In this document: positions 26,914 through 36,707 of the stretch, one piece after another
How positions within the stretch are numbered: the first letter of the stretch is position 1
Layout of the letters: each line of letters opens with the position of its first letter
From: Arthrobacter sp. MYb214
Lineage (GTDB): Bacteria > Actinomycetota > Actinomycetes > Actinomycetales > Micrococcaceae
Assembly (NCBI RefSeq): GCF_002979865.1
Contig: NZ_PCPZ01000001.1
Coordinates: 930,001-994,000, forward strand
Direction: 5' to 3'
DNA length: 64,000 nucleotides
Made by a program: the position numbers and the translations under genes
Notes under the pieces: generated by a model
Told to the model about the DNA's origin: nothing
The model's input: the letters and a program-made list of their open reading frames with translations, nothing else
The model's database searches: none

Positions 26914-28617
26914 TTAGCCGGGATAGGCGACGTCCTGGGCAAAATCCTCAAGCTCGTGCCAGGAATTGCCCACGCGGGTATACAGCTTCTCGTTGGTCTC
27001 GGCATACACTTCGCGGCGGCTGCCGACACCGGTAGCGATGCCGACCATGCCCAACAGCAGCTGCAGGTGCTCGCTGCCGCCTTCGAAGGTGATCTGGGCC
27101 GCTTCAACAGCTTGGTCATCACCGAGCTCGGCAACAATAATGGATCTGTCCGAATCCCATAGCGCGGTATTCACCGGAACTTCTGGATAGATCTTCATTG
27201 GCGAATCCGTGAGTCCGCGGGGCACACCTTCAGCATCGCGGATCACGCCGGCGACGTAAACCGACGTGGTCTTGCCGATGGTTGCCACGATCAGCGCCCG
27301 CGCGCCGTCGCGGGAAATCCGCAAGGAATCGATCTGGGCATCTTCCAGCCAGGCCACATCGATTGGACGGGCTTCACCCTTCATTTCGGTGTCGGCAGGG
27401 ACCGCCCTGATCGGGGTAGCTGCCCCGTTATCCGCGGTCCAGGTCCAGCCGGCCAGATCCATGGACGGCTGGATGAGCTCCTCGCCCTCCAGCGAAAGGC
27501 GCAGGCTGCCCTTGTCGTCAATCCCCCACAGCTGGGTGCGGCGGCCGTTGAGGAAGGCATAGCGATTGCCGACCGGAGACATGGCCGGGTCCCGTGGGTT
27601 GTATCCGGAAATATCCGGGACGCCGCCCACCGGAATGATCGAGAGTCCCTTGACGTAGACCAAGTACTGGTCCGAAATGCCGATCAGCGTATCCTGCGTG
27701 CTGGGGTTGGACGTAGCCGGCTCGAAGTTAGTGTCTTCGGTCGAAAGGTTGACTTCGTTTTCCTCCCGCAGCAGCTTTACCGAGTCCACCGGAGCTAGGC
27801 TGGTCAGCGTGGCTTCCATCTGCTGCTTCATCAGCAAGATGCTCCGGTCGGTAGCATCTGCGAAGGTATTGGAGTTCAAATCGATGGTCGCTTCGCCATC
27901 GCGCACCGGCACCGCTGAACGCACCAGTCCGCTGGCCGTCGAGAAAGCGGAGACGACAGCATTTTGCAGGTACGGGGCTGGTCCTGCCAACAAGGCTTCC
28001 ACCATCGACGTGGTGGTGCCCGAACCCGAGGTGAACCACCGTATGTCGGGAACCAAATAGGCGAAGCTCGCATCGTAGAAGTACAGGGTCTGCGCGGCAA
28101 AGATCTTGGTGAACGTCGAGGCTTCGAGCATCGTGCCGTCCGGGGCTTTGGTAATGCGCCATTCGTCGTCTACCTTGGCGACTTCGATATCCACTGCACG
28201 GGTCGAGTGATCCGGGTAGTCGGTGCGCACGCCATGCGCGTCGACTTCACCGGTGATTTCGAGCTGGATGGTGTACTTGTTCGCATCGGCCCCGTTGACC
28301 ACATTGAAGGCATCGTAGATCAGCGTCTGCGTATCACCGCGCCAGGTGTTGCTCAGCTGCGCGTCCATGAATTCGCGGGAGACAGCATAATCTTCGGATA
28401 CCGAACGCCCAGCCTCGACGAACCCCTCGACGATGGCCCTGGCATCAGCACCTGCTGCCGGTCCATCGGCCGCATAGCTGTAGCTTTCAGCCCCGCTAGT
28501 GTCGGTTCCGGCTTCAATCTGCTGGACGGTGGAAGTTCTAGGAATCGAGGCGCAGCCAGAGATCGCAAGCGCAGCAGCAAGGATGATCGCGAGGCTGGAA
28601 AAGAATTTCTTCCGCAT
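26914..28617 (-). CDS. lpqB: Lipoprotein LpqB (MtrAB accessory)
   Basis: A 567-residue lipoprotein. The signal peptide ends in the lipobox AISGC with lipidated Cys22. A GerMN-like domain covers about 190-290, and a C-terminal beta-propeller-like region follows. LpqB works with MtrB and influences MtrA phosphorylation and cell-envelope homeostasis in mycobacteria and streptomycetes. Its ATG overlaps the mtrB TGA (TGATG), so translation is coupled. Confidence 0.9.
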   Translation of the reverse strand: MRKKFFSSLAIILAAALAISGCASIPRTSTVQQIEAGTDTSGAESYSYAADGPAAGADARAIVEGFVEAGRSVSEDYAVSREFMDAQLSNTWRGDTQTLIYDAFNVVNGADANKYTIQLEITGEVDAHGVRTDYPDHSTRAVDIEVAKVDDEWRITKAPDGTMLEASTFTKIFAAQTLYFYDASFAYLVPDIRWFTSGSGTTTSMVEALLAGPAPYLQNAVVSAFSTASGLVRSAVPVRDGEATIDLNSNTFADATDRSILLMKQQMEATLTSLAPVDSVKLLREENEVNLSTEDTNFEPATSNPSTQDTLIGISDQYLVYVKGLSIIPVGGVPDISGYNPRDPAMSPVGNRYAFLNGRRTQLWGIDDKGSLRLSLEGEELIQPSMDLAGWTWTADNGAATPIRAVPADTEMKGEARPIDVAWLEDAQIDSLRISRDGARALIVATIGKTTSVYVAGVIRDAEGVPRGLTDSPMKIYPEVPVNTALWDSDRSIIVAELGDDQAVEAAQITFEGGSEHLQLLLGMVGIATGVGSRREVYAETNEKLYTRVGNSWHELEDFAQDVAYPG

Positions 28618-30437
28618 CAGCTCTCCCCTTCCTTCTTCTGCTCGTTGCTGCCGAGGTTCGGATTGGTGACATCGTCATCTGGCGAATCCGCATCCAAATC
28701 CGGATCAAGAACCAGCGGCGTGTATCCGATCTTTGGCACTTCACCGGTCAGCGGGAAGCTGTCTCCCAAAATCACCGTAGCCAGGCTTTCAGGAACTGGC
28801 GGTTCCAGTGGAAGCGGCGACGAAGCGATCTCCAGGTCCTCGCTGCGTGGCAAGGTCAGGCGGAAGACCGAGCCGACCCCCGGCTTGCCCCACGCTTCCA
28901 ATCGGCCATCGTGCAACCTGGTGTCCTCCATCGAGATCGACAAGCCCAGGCCGGAACCTCCGGTGGTCCGTGCACGGGCCGGATCAGCGCGCCAGAATCG
29001 GTCGAAGACGTGGTTGCACGCCTCTTCGGACATGCCGATGCCGTAGTCGCGCACGGTGATCGCCACCGCGCTCTGGTTGGCGCCGATGGTGATATCGATT
29101 GGCTTGCTTTCACCGTGCTCCACCGCGTTGAGCACCAGATTGCGGATCACACGCTCGACGCGGCGCGGATCCACTTCTGCGACGCAACCGTCGCTGGGCG
29201 CGTTCAGGCGGATGAGCGAACCGTATTCATCAGCCACCGGGGTGGCGGTATCGATAACCTTGCGGGCTATGACGTTCAAGTCCGTTGACTCACGGTCAAG
29301 CACCGCGACGCCGGCATCGAAGCGGGACACTTCCAGCAGGTCATTGAGCAGGTGCTGGAAACGCTCGATCTGGTTGTACATCAGTTCGGCGGACCGCGCG
29401 GTAAGCGGATCGAAGTCCTCGCGGGCATCGTGGATCACTTCGGCAGCCATGCGCACGGTGGTCAGCGGGGTGCGCAATTCGTGCGAGACATCGGAAACGA
29501 AGCGTTGCTGCATGGCCGAGAGATTATTCAATGCGGTGATCTGCTCTTGCAATGAATGGGCCATGTGGTTGAAGGCCGTCCCCAATCGGGCCACCTCGTC
29601 CTTGCCGGCGACCTTCATTCGGCGGTCGAGGTCACCGGAAGCAATCCTCTCCGAAACATACGCGGCATCGGCCACCGGGCGGACCACGGTACGGGCGACC
29701 GACCACGCAACGAAGCCAACCACTGCCAGCAGAATCAGCCCGGTGAAAGCCATCGCACGATTGATGAATTCGAGGGTATCCTGCACGCTGGACAGGTCGT
29801 AGACCAGATACAGTCCGTACTCGCGTCCAGGCGGAATCAGTACCTTGGTGCCGACAATGAGACCGGGCTTGGTTGCGGTATCGGCACCCAGCTCGATGGA
29901 ACGCCAATAGATGCCTTGCTCCCCTGCAACCCGCTCCGCGAGATCGCCAGGGATCACGCGGGTGGTCAGGGAACCGGAAGCCATTGGCCCAACATAAAGG
30001 CTTTGGTCACCGGCAATGGGCATCAGCACGAAATCGCGGACTACGGTTGCGCCATCGCCTTCCAGGGAAGCCAAGGTCGAATTCACCAGGGCCTGGGTGG
30101 AGGCGCGATCGGTGGTGGAAGCCGATTCGAGAATGGAGCGGGCCTGGACCAGGCCGCGTTCCGATTCCTTGGATATCTGGTTCACGCGCTCTTCGAAAAG
30201 CGTGGAGGCGATCTGGTTGGAAAGGAAGGCGCCGGCGGCAACCAAAGCCAGCGCAGTGAAAAGCAGCGTCGAAATGACGGTGCGGAACAGCAGGTGGCGT
30301 TGCCAACGCAGCTTGGCGGTGTGCCAGGGACGCTTGATCCACTGCTCGATTTTGCTCCACCGGGCGGGTTTGGACTGCGACTGGGCATGCACATCGACCG
30401 GAACCAACTCTGCACCGGTCGACGTGTGCGAACTCAA
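28617..30437 (-). CDS. mtrB: Sensor histidine kinase MtrB
   Basis: A membrane kinase of 606 residues: transmembrane helices at about 53-73 and 230-249 enclose an extracytoplasmic sensor domain. HAMP (about 250-300), HisKA with [11 protein letters not shown] (phosphoacceptor His319) and a HATPase domain with [16 protein letters not shown] follow. The C-terminal tail of about 70 residues is acidic and Pro-rich. MtrB with MtrA controls cell division and wall hydrolase genes in actinobacteria. The start is taken as TTG 30437, forming a TTGA overlap with the mtrA stop; a later start is possible. Confidence 0.92.
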   Translation of the reverse strand: MSSHTSTGAELVPVDVHAQSQSKPARWSKIEQWIKRPWHTAKLRWQRHLLFRTVISTLLFTALALVAAGAFLSNQIASTLFEERVNQISKESERGLVQARSILESASTTDRASTQALVNSTLASLEGDGATVVRDFVLMPIAGDQSLYVGPMASGSLTTRVIPGDLAERVAGEQGIYWRSIELGADTATKPGLIVGTKVLIPPGREYGLYLVYDLSSVQDTLEFINRAMAFTGLILLAVVGFVAWSVARTVVRPVADAAYVSERIASGDLDRRMKVAGKDEVARLGTAFNHMAHSLQEQITALNNLSAMQQRFVSDVSHELRTPLTTVRMAAEVIHDAREDFDPLTARSAELMYNQIERFQHLLNDLLEVSRFDAGVAVLDRESTDLNVIARKVIDTATPVADEYGSLIRLNAPSDGCVAEVDPRRVERVIRNLVLNAVEHGESKPIDITIGANQSAVAITVRDYGIGMSEEACNHVFDRFWRADPARARTTGGSGLGLSISMEDTRLHDGRLEAWGKPGVGSVFRLTLPRSEDLEIASSPLPLEPPVPESLATVILGDSFPLTGEVPKIGYTPLVLDPDLDADSPDDDVTNPNLGSNEQKKEGES

Positions 30438-31114
30438 CTTGCCGAACCAGCCTTGTATCCGACACCGCGAACGGTCTCGATAATCTGCGGCTTCTCCGGG
30501 TCAATTTCAATCTTCGAGCGCAGGCGCTGCACGTGCACGTTGACCAAGCGGGTATCTGCAGCGTGCCGGTAGCCCCAGACGGCTTCCAGCAGCTGCTCGC
30601 GGCTGAAGACCTGCCATGGCTTGCGGGCCATGGTGACCAGGAGGTCGAATTCCAGCGGGGTCAGCGACACGACATCGGTTCCGCGGGTCACTCGGTGCCC
30701 GGCCACGTCGATGGTCACTTCGCCAACTTGCAAAGTCTCCGCGGCGTGGGTTTCGCTTGGACGCAAACGGGCTCGCACGCGGGCCACCAGCTCGGCTGGT
30801 TTGAAAGGCTTGGGCACGTAGTCATCGGCACCGGATTCCAGCCCGCGGACAACGTCGGCAGTGTCCGACTTGGCGGTGAGCATCACGACGGGAACGTCGG
30901 ATTCCGCGCGGATCTGCTTGCATACCTCGATGCCGTCAATGCCAGGCAGCATCAGGTCAAGGAGCACCAGGTCGGGGTTCGCTTCACGGAATGCTTCCAG
31001 AGCACCGGAACCGTCGTAGCAGAATGAGGCATCGAAGCCGTCATTTTGCAGGACAATGCCAATCATTTCCGACAACGCTTCGTCATCGTCAACGACTAAA
31101 ATCCGTGCCTTCAT
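30434..31114 (-). CDS. mtrA: Response regulator MtrA
   Basis: An OmpR-type response regulator of 226 residues: receiver domain with acidic pocket VVDDDE at the N-terminus, phospho-acceptor Asp53 in LVLLDLMLPG and the conserved lysine in VPKPFKPAEL, then a winged-helix domain ending [11 protein letters not shown]. MtrA is essential in many actinobacteria and regulates wall hydrolases, division and osmotic adaptation. It is first in the mtrA-mtrB-lpqB operon, with a 136-base upstream region that should hold the promoter. Confidence 0.95.
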   Translation of the reverse strand: MKARILVVDDDEALSEMIGIVLQNDGFDASFCYDGSGALEAFREANPDLVLLDLMLPGIDGIEVCKQIRAESDVPVVMLTAKSDTADVVRGLESGADDYVPKPFKPAELVARVRARLRPSETHAAETLQVGEVTIDVAGHRVTRGTDVVSLTPLEFDLLVTMARKPWQVFSREQLLEAVWGYRHAADTRLVNVHVQRLRSKIEIDPEKPQIIETVRGVGYKAGSAS

Positions 31115-31210
31115 CCCATGTCCCCCTGAAACCGTAGGTTTGAGGTTTCAGCCAACTGGCCAAACCGGGTAGATCCGCTACCCCACTATTCCTAAGATAC
31201 ATGATCAACC

Positions 31211-31223
31211 GCCCTTTTCGGGC
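31211..31223 (-). terminator. Short hairpin after the MetE-like gene
   Basis: GCCC/GGGC with a five-base loop lies 28 bases after the stop codon and is followed by GGTTGAT on the minus strand. The stem is short, so this is a weak candidate. Confidence 0.35.
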
Positions 31224-31250
31224 TGTGACCGGCAGGAATCAGGCAGTTAG

Positions 31251-32315
31251 CTACGCATCGACGCGTGTCTGCTCCAACGCTTGGGCATAACTGGCCAGCC
31301 GTCGCAGGTTCTCGATGGCCTGCGCCGAGCTGCTGCGCGAGAAGTCTCCACGCGGCATCAGGGTTAGTGCACCTAGCTGCCCCAAGCCCAAGCCCAGCTG
31401 ACGCCAAGGACGAAGAATGGAGTTCACCCCTTCTACAACACCTGGTGCCCGGGTTCCGGGGGCGAGCACCTGCAAGAAGACGCGGCCCCCGCCTTCGACA
31501 AGTCCCGCTACCCGCTCCCACTTGCGGTGCGTCAAGCCTCCAGGGTCGATGACCAGCGCGCCGGCACCGGCTTGGTGCAGCAGATCCACCCGTTCAATCC
31601 AGTGTTCATCCTGGGTAGGCAGATTCAGCAGCGAGGTGACCCGTTGGCCTTCGGCCTCGCCAGCGAGCACCTTGAAGAACTGCGCATAGGCGCTTCGCAC
31701 TTCGGCGCGTGGGATCGAGCGCAGGGTCCGGTATCCGCTGGCGGTACTGATTGTGCCGTCGAGCGCGTCGCCCAGCAGCGGCTCATCAATCTGGATAGTG
31801 AAGTCCGCCAGCGAGGTAATGCGGGCCAGTCGGTCCAGATGCTCGCGTGCTCCGTGGGCGTAGGACTCGATGATGTCGCGGCGCGCCCCATGATCGCTGA
31901 TCACCCGCTCCCCGTTCGACAGGTACAGGCTGGCGGCCAAGGTCCACGGACCGAGCAAGGTGAGCTTGAGGCGCTGGGCAGGTTTCGCTTCCGCGCCGAG
32001 TACATCAGCTAGCAGATTCTCGTCACTGCGCAGGATGCTGCGGGCACGACGGGCATCGATACCGTCCTTGGCACCGATCCTCCAGCCGTGCGGCTGCAGA
32101 TCGAAGCCGAGGTCTGCCAGCAAGGTGGCGCTGCGCCCTACCGCATCGGCGCCGACGCCACGATCCGGCAGCTGCGGGAAGACCGCGAGGTTGGGTTCTC
32201 CCAATTCCCCGCGCACCACTTCGTGGATGGCCGACGGGTCGCTGCCCGGGAACTGGCAGAAAGCGGTGGCGTGAACATCGCGGCGTTCAGCGGCCTCGTG
32301 TTCCTGCTCAGTCAT
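31251..32315 (-). CDS. MetE C-terminal-like protein (Rv3015c type) lacking zinc ligands
   Basis: A 354-residue TIM-barrel protein resembling the C-terminal half of cobalamin-independent methionine synthase and the Rv3015c family. It opens with TAFCQFPGSDP, the counterpart of the family's early GS-P motif. True MetE enzymes hold zinc with an H-x-C motif and a later cysteine; this sequence has only one cysteine in total, near its N-terminus, and none of these ligands. It is therefore unlikely to be a methionine synthase. It overlaps the chorismate mutase gene by eight bases. Confidence 0.75.
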   Translation of the reverse strand: MTEQEHEAAERRDVHATAFCQFPGSDPSAIHEVVRGELGEPNLAVFPQLPDRGVGADAVGRSATLLADLGFDLQPHGWRIGAKDGIDARRARSILRSDENLLADVLGAEAKPAQRLKLTLLGPWTLAASLYLSNGERVISDHGARRDIIESYAHGAREHLDRLARITSLADFTIQIDEPLLGDALDGTISTASGYRTLRSIPRAEVRSAYAQFFKVLAGEAEGQRVTSLLNLPTQDEHWIERVDLLHQAGAGALVIDPGGLTHRKWERVAGLVEGGGRVFLQVLAPGTRAPGVVEGVNSILRPWRQLGLGLGQLGALTLMPRGDFSRSSSAQAIENLRRLASYAQALEQTRVDA

Positions 32316-32679
32316 TGTTGTGCGAGTCAGAAATGTTCTGGTGGTGGCGGATGACTTCAGAGATCACGAAATTCAGGAATTTTTCGGCGAATTCTGGATC
32401 AAGATGCGCTTCGTGGGCCAGGGCGCGCAGGCGCTCGATCTGCGCCTTCTCGCGGCTAGGGTCGCTCGGCGGCAACTGGTGCTCGGCCTTCAGGACCCCT
32501 ACGCGCTGGGTCGCCTTGAAGCGTTCAGCCAACAGGAAAACCAGCTGCGCATCGAAGTTGTCGATGCTGCCGCGGATGGCGTACAGCTCTTCGAGGACTT
32601 CATTCTGGACCTCGCCCTGCAACGAGCTGGCGTGCGGGTCGAATGACTGGGTGGTCTCAGTGTTCTTCGGCTCGTTCAT
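32308..32679 (-). CDS. Chorismate mutase (AroQ type)
   Basis: A small all-helical chorismate mutase of 123 residues, converting chorismate to prephenate for Phe/Tyr synthesis. The first helix LEELYAIRGSIDNFDAQLVF has the catalytic arginine, then LLAERFKATQRVGVLKAEHQLPPSDPSREKAQIERL carries the helix-2 Arg/Lys and the Pro-rich loop. ATG 32679 is preferred; ATG 32703 in the same frame is possible. In actinobacteria this stand-alone enzyme is often activated by binding DAHP synthase; that partner is not in the window. Confidence 0.85.
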   Translation of the reverse strand: MNEPKNTETTQSFDPHASSLQGEVQNEVLEELYAIRGSIDNFDAQLVFLLAERFKATQRVGVLKAEHQLPPSDPSREKAQIERLRALAHEAHLDPEFAEKFLNFVISEVIRHHQNISDSHNND

Positions 32680-32789
32680 GATCACCAGTTTACGGGTTCG
32701 CATGACGGATTACCCACAAGGTGACATGCCCCGGACACGGTGCCTGACCGTGCCCGGGGCATGCCCGTTGTTCCTTGATTGCCAGCTGC

Positions 32790-34484
32790 TCAGGAGGCGT
32801 TCAGCTGTTCAATCAGTTTGCGTCGCTGCGCCTGTTCGCGCGGGTCCGGAACCGGAAGCGAGGCGATCAGGCGCTGGGTGTATTCATGCTGCGGGTTGGC
32901 CAGGACCTTGGAGCCCAAGCCTTCTTCCAGCAAGGTGCCCCGGAACAGGACGCCCACCCAGGTAGCCAGCTGGTCCACCACTGCCAGATCATGCGAGACG
33001 AACAGGGCTGCGAAGCCCAGTTCGGTCTGCAATTCGCGGAACAGCTCCAGCACCTTGGCCTGCACCGAAACGTCCAGTGCGCTGGTTGGCTCATCGGCAA
33101 TCAGCAGCTTCGGCTCCAAGGCCAGTGCGCGGGCCAGCGACGCGCGCTGGCGCTGGCCGCCGGAGAGTTCGTGCGGGTAGCGGTTGGCAAAACCGGCTGG
33201 AAGCTGCACGGCCTCAAGCAGTTCGGCCACCTTGTTGCGGGTCTGCAGCGGGTTCAGATCACGGTGCACGGCCAGTGGCTCGGCCACGCATTCGCCTACG
33301 GTCAAGTGCGGATTGAAGCTTGCCGCTGGATCCTGGAACACGAAGCCGATCTGCTCACGCAGCGGCTTGAAGGTGCGTTCCTTGAAGTGGGCCATCTCGT
33401 AGCCCAGCACCTTCAGCGAGCCACCGGTGATGCGGTTCAATCCCGCGATGCTGCGTCCGATGGTGGTTTTCCCCGAACCGGACTCGCCCACCAGTCCGTA
33501 GACCTCGCCGGCGTGGATCTTCAGATCCACCTCATCGACCGCGGTGAAGCCCGGGGCCCCGAGGCGTCCCGGGAAATGCACCTTCAGGCCCTTGGCTTCC
33601 ACCAGCAATTCAGCATCCTGGTTCGGACGTTCGACTAGTCCCTCCGAGGCGCTTTCGCGCCCCAGGTGCGGCACGGCAGCCAGCAGGGACTTGGTGTAGT
33701 CCTCTTGCGGTGCTTCGAAGAGCTGGATCGATGGTGCTTGCTCAACGATCTGCCCCTGGTTCATCACGATCACGCGGTCGGCGATATCGGCCACCACCCC
33801 CATATTGTGGGTGATGATGACGATGGCGGTACCCAGCTGATCACGCAGGTCGCGCAGCAGCTGGAGAATTTCAGCCTGCACCGTGACATCCAATGCGGTG
33901 GTTGGCTCATCTGCCACAATCAGTTCCGGCTTCAGGGCCAGCGCCGCGGCGATGACCACGCGCTGCTTCTGGCCACCGGAGAACTGGTGCGGGTAGTAGT
34001 CCACGCGCTGCTCTGGATCCGGGATGCCGACCTGGCGCATTGCCTCGATGGCGCGCGTCCTGGCCTCCTTCTTGGAAATCCTGTTGTGCGCGCGGATGCC
34101 CTCCATGATCTGCCACCCCACGGTGTACACCGGGTTCAGTGCCGTGGATGGTTCCTGGAAGACCATGGCCACATCCCGGCCGCGAGCCGCGCGCAGCTCG
34201 CGGCCGCGCAGGGTGAGCATGTTCTTGCCTTTGAGGTAGACCCCGCCGTGCGAGGCACCGTTCTCGGCCAGGATGCCCAGAGCAGTGCGTGCCGTGACGG
34301 ACTTGCCGGATCCGGATTCGCCCACGATGGCCAGGATCTCGCCGGCCCTGACTTGCAAATCAACGCCGCGCACTGCCGGCACTGCGCCGGCGTCCGTGAC
34401 GAAATCAATGTTCAGGTCTTCGATGCGCAAGACAGCGGGTGTGCCGACGTTGGCCTCGGAGTCGAGGAGAGGACTGTTGGTCAT
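32790..34484 (-). CDS. Peptide ABC transporter ATPase, two fused nucleotide-binding domains (DppD-DppF type)
   Basis: A 564-residue protein holding two ATP-binding cassettes. The N-terminal one has Walker A GESGSGKSVT, signature FSGGQKQRV and Walker B LIVADEPTTALD. The C-terminal one has GESGSGKTTI, LSGGQRQRASL and LLIADEPTSALD. Each carries the C-terminal oligopeptide-type extension. It powers uptake of oligo- or dipeptides through the two adjacent permeases. Its ATG overlaps the dppC-like stop by four bases. Last gene of a four-gene operon. Confidence 0.93.
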   Translation of the reverse strand: MTNSPLLDSEANVGTPAVLRIEDLNIDFVTDAGAVPAVRGVDLQVRAGEILAIVGESGSGKSVTARTALGILAENGASHGGVYLKGKNMLTLRGRELRAARGRDVAMVFQEPSTALNPVYTVGWQIMEGIRAHNRISKKEARTRAIEAMRQVGIPDPEQRVDYYPHQFSGGQKQRVVIAAALALKPELIVADEPTTALDVTVQAEILQLLRDLRDQLGTAIVIITHNMGVVADIADRVIVMNQGQIVEQAPSIQLFEAPQEDYTKSLLAAVPHLGRESASEGLVERPNQDAELLVEAKGLKVHFPGRLGAPGFTAVDEVDLKIHAGEVYGLVGESGSGKTTIGRSIAGLNRITGGSLKVLGYEMAHFKERTFKPLREQIGFVFQDPAASFNPHLTVGECVAEPLAVHRDLNPLQTRNKVAELLEAVQLPAGFANRYPHELSGGQRQRASLARALALEPKLLIADEPTSALDVSVQAKVLELFRELQTELGFAALFVSHDLAVVDQLATWVGVLFRGTLLEEGLGSKVLANPQHEYTQRLIASLPVPDPREQAQRRKLIEQLNAS

Positions 34485-35467
34485 TTGTTTGCTCCTACCT
34501 GTCCGGACTGGGTGATGCGCTTGGCCTTCTTGCGGCTGAAGCGGCGCAGGCGCGGGTCATTGAGGTCATTCATGGACTCGCCAACCAGGGTCAAGCCCAT
34601 CACGGTGAGCACGATGGCCAAGCCCGGGAACAGGCCGGTCCACCAGATTCCGCTAGTGGCATCTGACATCGCTCGGTTCAGGTCGTAGCCCCATTCCGAA
34701 GCACTGGTCGGTTCGATGCCGAAGCCCAGGAAGCCCAGGCCCGCCAGGGTCAGCAATGCCTCGGTGGCATTCAGCGTGAAGATCAGCGGCAAGGTGCGGG
34801 TGGCGTTGCGCAGCAGGTGCGCGAACATCACTCGCCATGGGCTGGCGCCGATCACCTGTGCGGATTCTACGAAGGGTTCCGCCTTCAGCCGCAGTACTTC
34901 GGCGCGGACCACGCGGAAGTACTGCGGGATGAATACCACGGTGATGGAGATGGCCGCTGCCATCACGCCGCCGAAGAGCGAAGACTGGCCCTGGGAAATC
35001 ACGATGGACATCACGATGGCCAGCAGCAGGGATGGGAACGCGTAGATCGCATCGGCCAACACCACGGCGATGCGGTCGAACCAGCCGCCGAGGTAGCCGG
35101 AGATCAAGCCCAGCAATACGCCCAGGAACAGGGACATGACCACGGCCGTCAGGATCACCCAGATGGCCGTCTGCGCACCGAAGAGGGTCCGCGAGAACAC
35201 GTCATAGCCGGTGGCGGTGGTGCCCCAGATGAATTTGCTGTCCGGAGCCGCCTGGCGCGGGAAGTCCCCGGATGCATCCGAGGACTGCGCGAAATCGAAA
35301 GGCGCAATCAGCGGCGCGAACAAGGCGGTAACGATGAACAGGCCGGAGAGCGCCAGACCGGCAACCAGCATGCCCCGCTGCAGGCCCGAGGACATGCGCA
35401 GGTGGGAGATGACCGGGAGCCGGTCCAGCCAGGACTTGTTCGAAGCCGGCAAGGTAGCTGTACTCAT
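34481..35467 (-). CDS. Peptide ABC transporter permease (DppC type)
   Basis: A 328-residue inner-membrane permease with an N-terminal extension, about six transmembrane helices and the EAA loop region (AEVLRLKAEPFVESAQVIGASPWRVMFAHLL, about residues 190-220) that contacts the ATPase. The OppC_N-type start is present. It pairs with the DppB-type permease immediately upstream, with a two-base gap, and is coupled to the ATPase gene after it. Substrate is inferred to be peptides from family membership only. Confidence 0.92.
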   Translation of the reverse strand: MSTATLPASNKSWLDRLPVISHLRMSSGLQRGMLVAGLALSGLFIVTALFAPLIAPFDFAQSSDASGDFPRQAAPDSKFIWGTTATGYDVFSRTLFGAQTAIWVILTAVVMSLFLGVLLGLISGYLGGWFDRIAVVLADAIYAFPSLLLAIVMSIVISQGQSSLFGGVMAAAISITVVFIPQYFRVVRAEVLRLKAEPFVESAQVIGASPWRVMFAHLLRNATRTLPLIFTLNATEALLTLAGLGFLGFGIEPTSASEWGYDLNRAMSDATSGIWWTGLFPGLAIVLTVMGLTLVGESMNDLNDPRLRRFSRKKAKRITQSGQVGANK

Positions 35468-35469
35468 GA

Positions 35470-36561
35470 TTAGTACCTGACTCTCGGGTCGATCAAGGCG
35501 GCCAGCACGTCAACGATGAAGTTGGTGACGGCGACGATAATGGCCAGCAGCACCACGATGCCCTGCACAGCCACGAAGTCGCGGGCGGTGAGGTATTCGG
35601 CGAGCTTGAAGCCCAATCCCGACCATTCGAAGGTGGTCTCGGTCAGCACTGCTCCACCGAGCAGCATGGCAATCTGCAGGCCCATGACAGTGATAATCGG
35701 AATCAGCGCCGGACGGTAGGCGTGCTTGGTGGTGAGGCGGAATTCGCTGACACCGCGCGAACGGCCGGCTTCCACGTATTCGCGGCCCAGCGTGCCAATT
35801 GCGTTGGTGCGCACCAGGCGCAGGAACACGCCGCCGGTGAGCAGGCCCAGTGCCAGGGCTGGCAGGATCGCATGCTCGGTGACATTCCAGAAGGCAGCGC
35901 TATTGCCGCTGCGCAGCGCATCGAGCCAGTAGATGCCCGATGGGCTCTGCAGGCCGGTCAGTTCAAGCTCGGTCTGCCAGTCGGCACGGCCGCTGATCGG
36001 CAGCCAGCCTAGCCATACGCCGAAGACCAGCTTGAGCAGCAAGCCGGCGAAGAACACCGGGGTGGCGTAGGAGAGGATTGCAAGGATGCGCAACACGGCA
36101 TCCGGGTAGCGGTCGCGGAACTTCGCGGCAACCAGGCCCAGCGGGATGCCGACCAGCAGTGCGACGAGGACCGCGTTGATGGCCAGTTCCAAAGTTGCTG
36201 CGCCGTAGGTGGCCAGCACCTCGGTGACCGCCCGGTTATCGCTCATGGTGCGGCCCAGGTCGCCGGTGAAGATCTGGCCCAGGTACTCGAAGTACTGGAT
36301 CAGGATCGGCCGGTCGTATCCGGCTTCATGGATGCGCTGGGCCAGCTGGTCCGGGGTGAGCCGTCCGCCCAAGGCTGCGGTGATCGGGTCTCCGGTCACG
36401 CGCATCAGGAAGAACACCACTGTGATGAGGATGAAGACAGTGGGAATGATCAGCAAGAATCGGGTAATCAAGTAACGGAGGAATCCTCCGCCTTTTTGCT
36501 TTGCTGGTTTGGGTGTTGCTAGCGGGCTTGCTTCTTTGCCCGGTGGCGACGTGATAGTCAT
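35470..36561 (-). CDS. Peptide ABC transporter permease (DppB type)
   Basis: A 363-residue permease with about six transmembrane helices. The first is preceded by a Lys/Pro-rich cytoplasmic tail; the loop VTGDPITAALGGRLTPDQLAQ and the C-terminal EAA region (GREYVEAGRSRGVSEFRLTTKH) are typical of DppB/OppB. It follows the substrate-binding lipoprotein gene after a 146-base gap containing a strong hairpin. Confidence 0.92.
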   Translation of the reverse strand: MTITSPPGKEASPLATPKPAKQKGGGFLRYLITRFLLIIPTVFILITVVFFLMRVTGDPITAALGGRLTPDQLAQRIHEAGYDRPILIQYFEYLGQIFTGDLGRTMSDNRAVTEVLATYGAATLELAINAVLVALLVGIPLGLVAAKFRDRYPDAVLRILAILSYATPVFFAGLLLKLVFGVWLGWLPISGRADWQTELELTGLQSPSGIYWLDALRSGNSAAFWNVTEHAILPALALGLLTGGVFLRLVRTNAIGTLGREYVEAGRSRGVSEFRLTTKHAYRPALIPIITVMGLQIAMLLGGAVLTETTFEWSGLGFKLAEYLTARDFVAVQGIVVLLAIIVAVTNFIVDVLAALIDPRVRY

Positions 36562-36629
36562 CGTCTGTCCTTATGGTTCAGGATGCGTGGCAATGCGCCG
36601 CCTTGAGCGGTCAATGACGGCGCATGCCA

Positions 36630-36676
36630 AGGGGATCCACCGCGCGCGCCAAGGGTTGGCGCGTGGCAGATCCCCT
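36630..36676 (-). terminator. Strong hairpin between binding-protein and permease genes (attenuator or mRNA-stability element)
   Basis: AGGGGATC (36630-36637) pairs with GATCCCCT (36669-36676), and inside it the CGCGC-GCCA/TGGCGCG arms pair again. No T run follows, so it may only partly stop transcription. Such elements commonly let binding proteins be made in excess over membrane subunits. Confidence 0.6.
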
Positions 36677-36707
36677 CAGGTTTGGTGTCTGCGAGGCGAG
36701 AGCCGAA

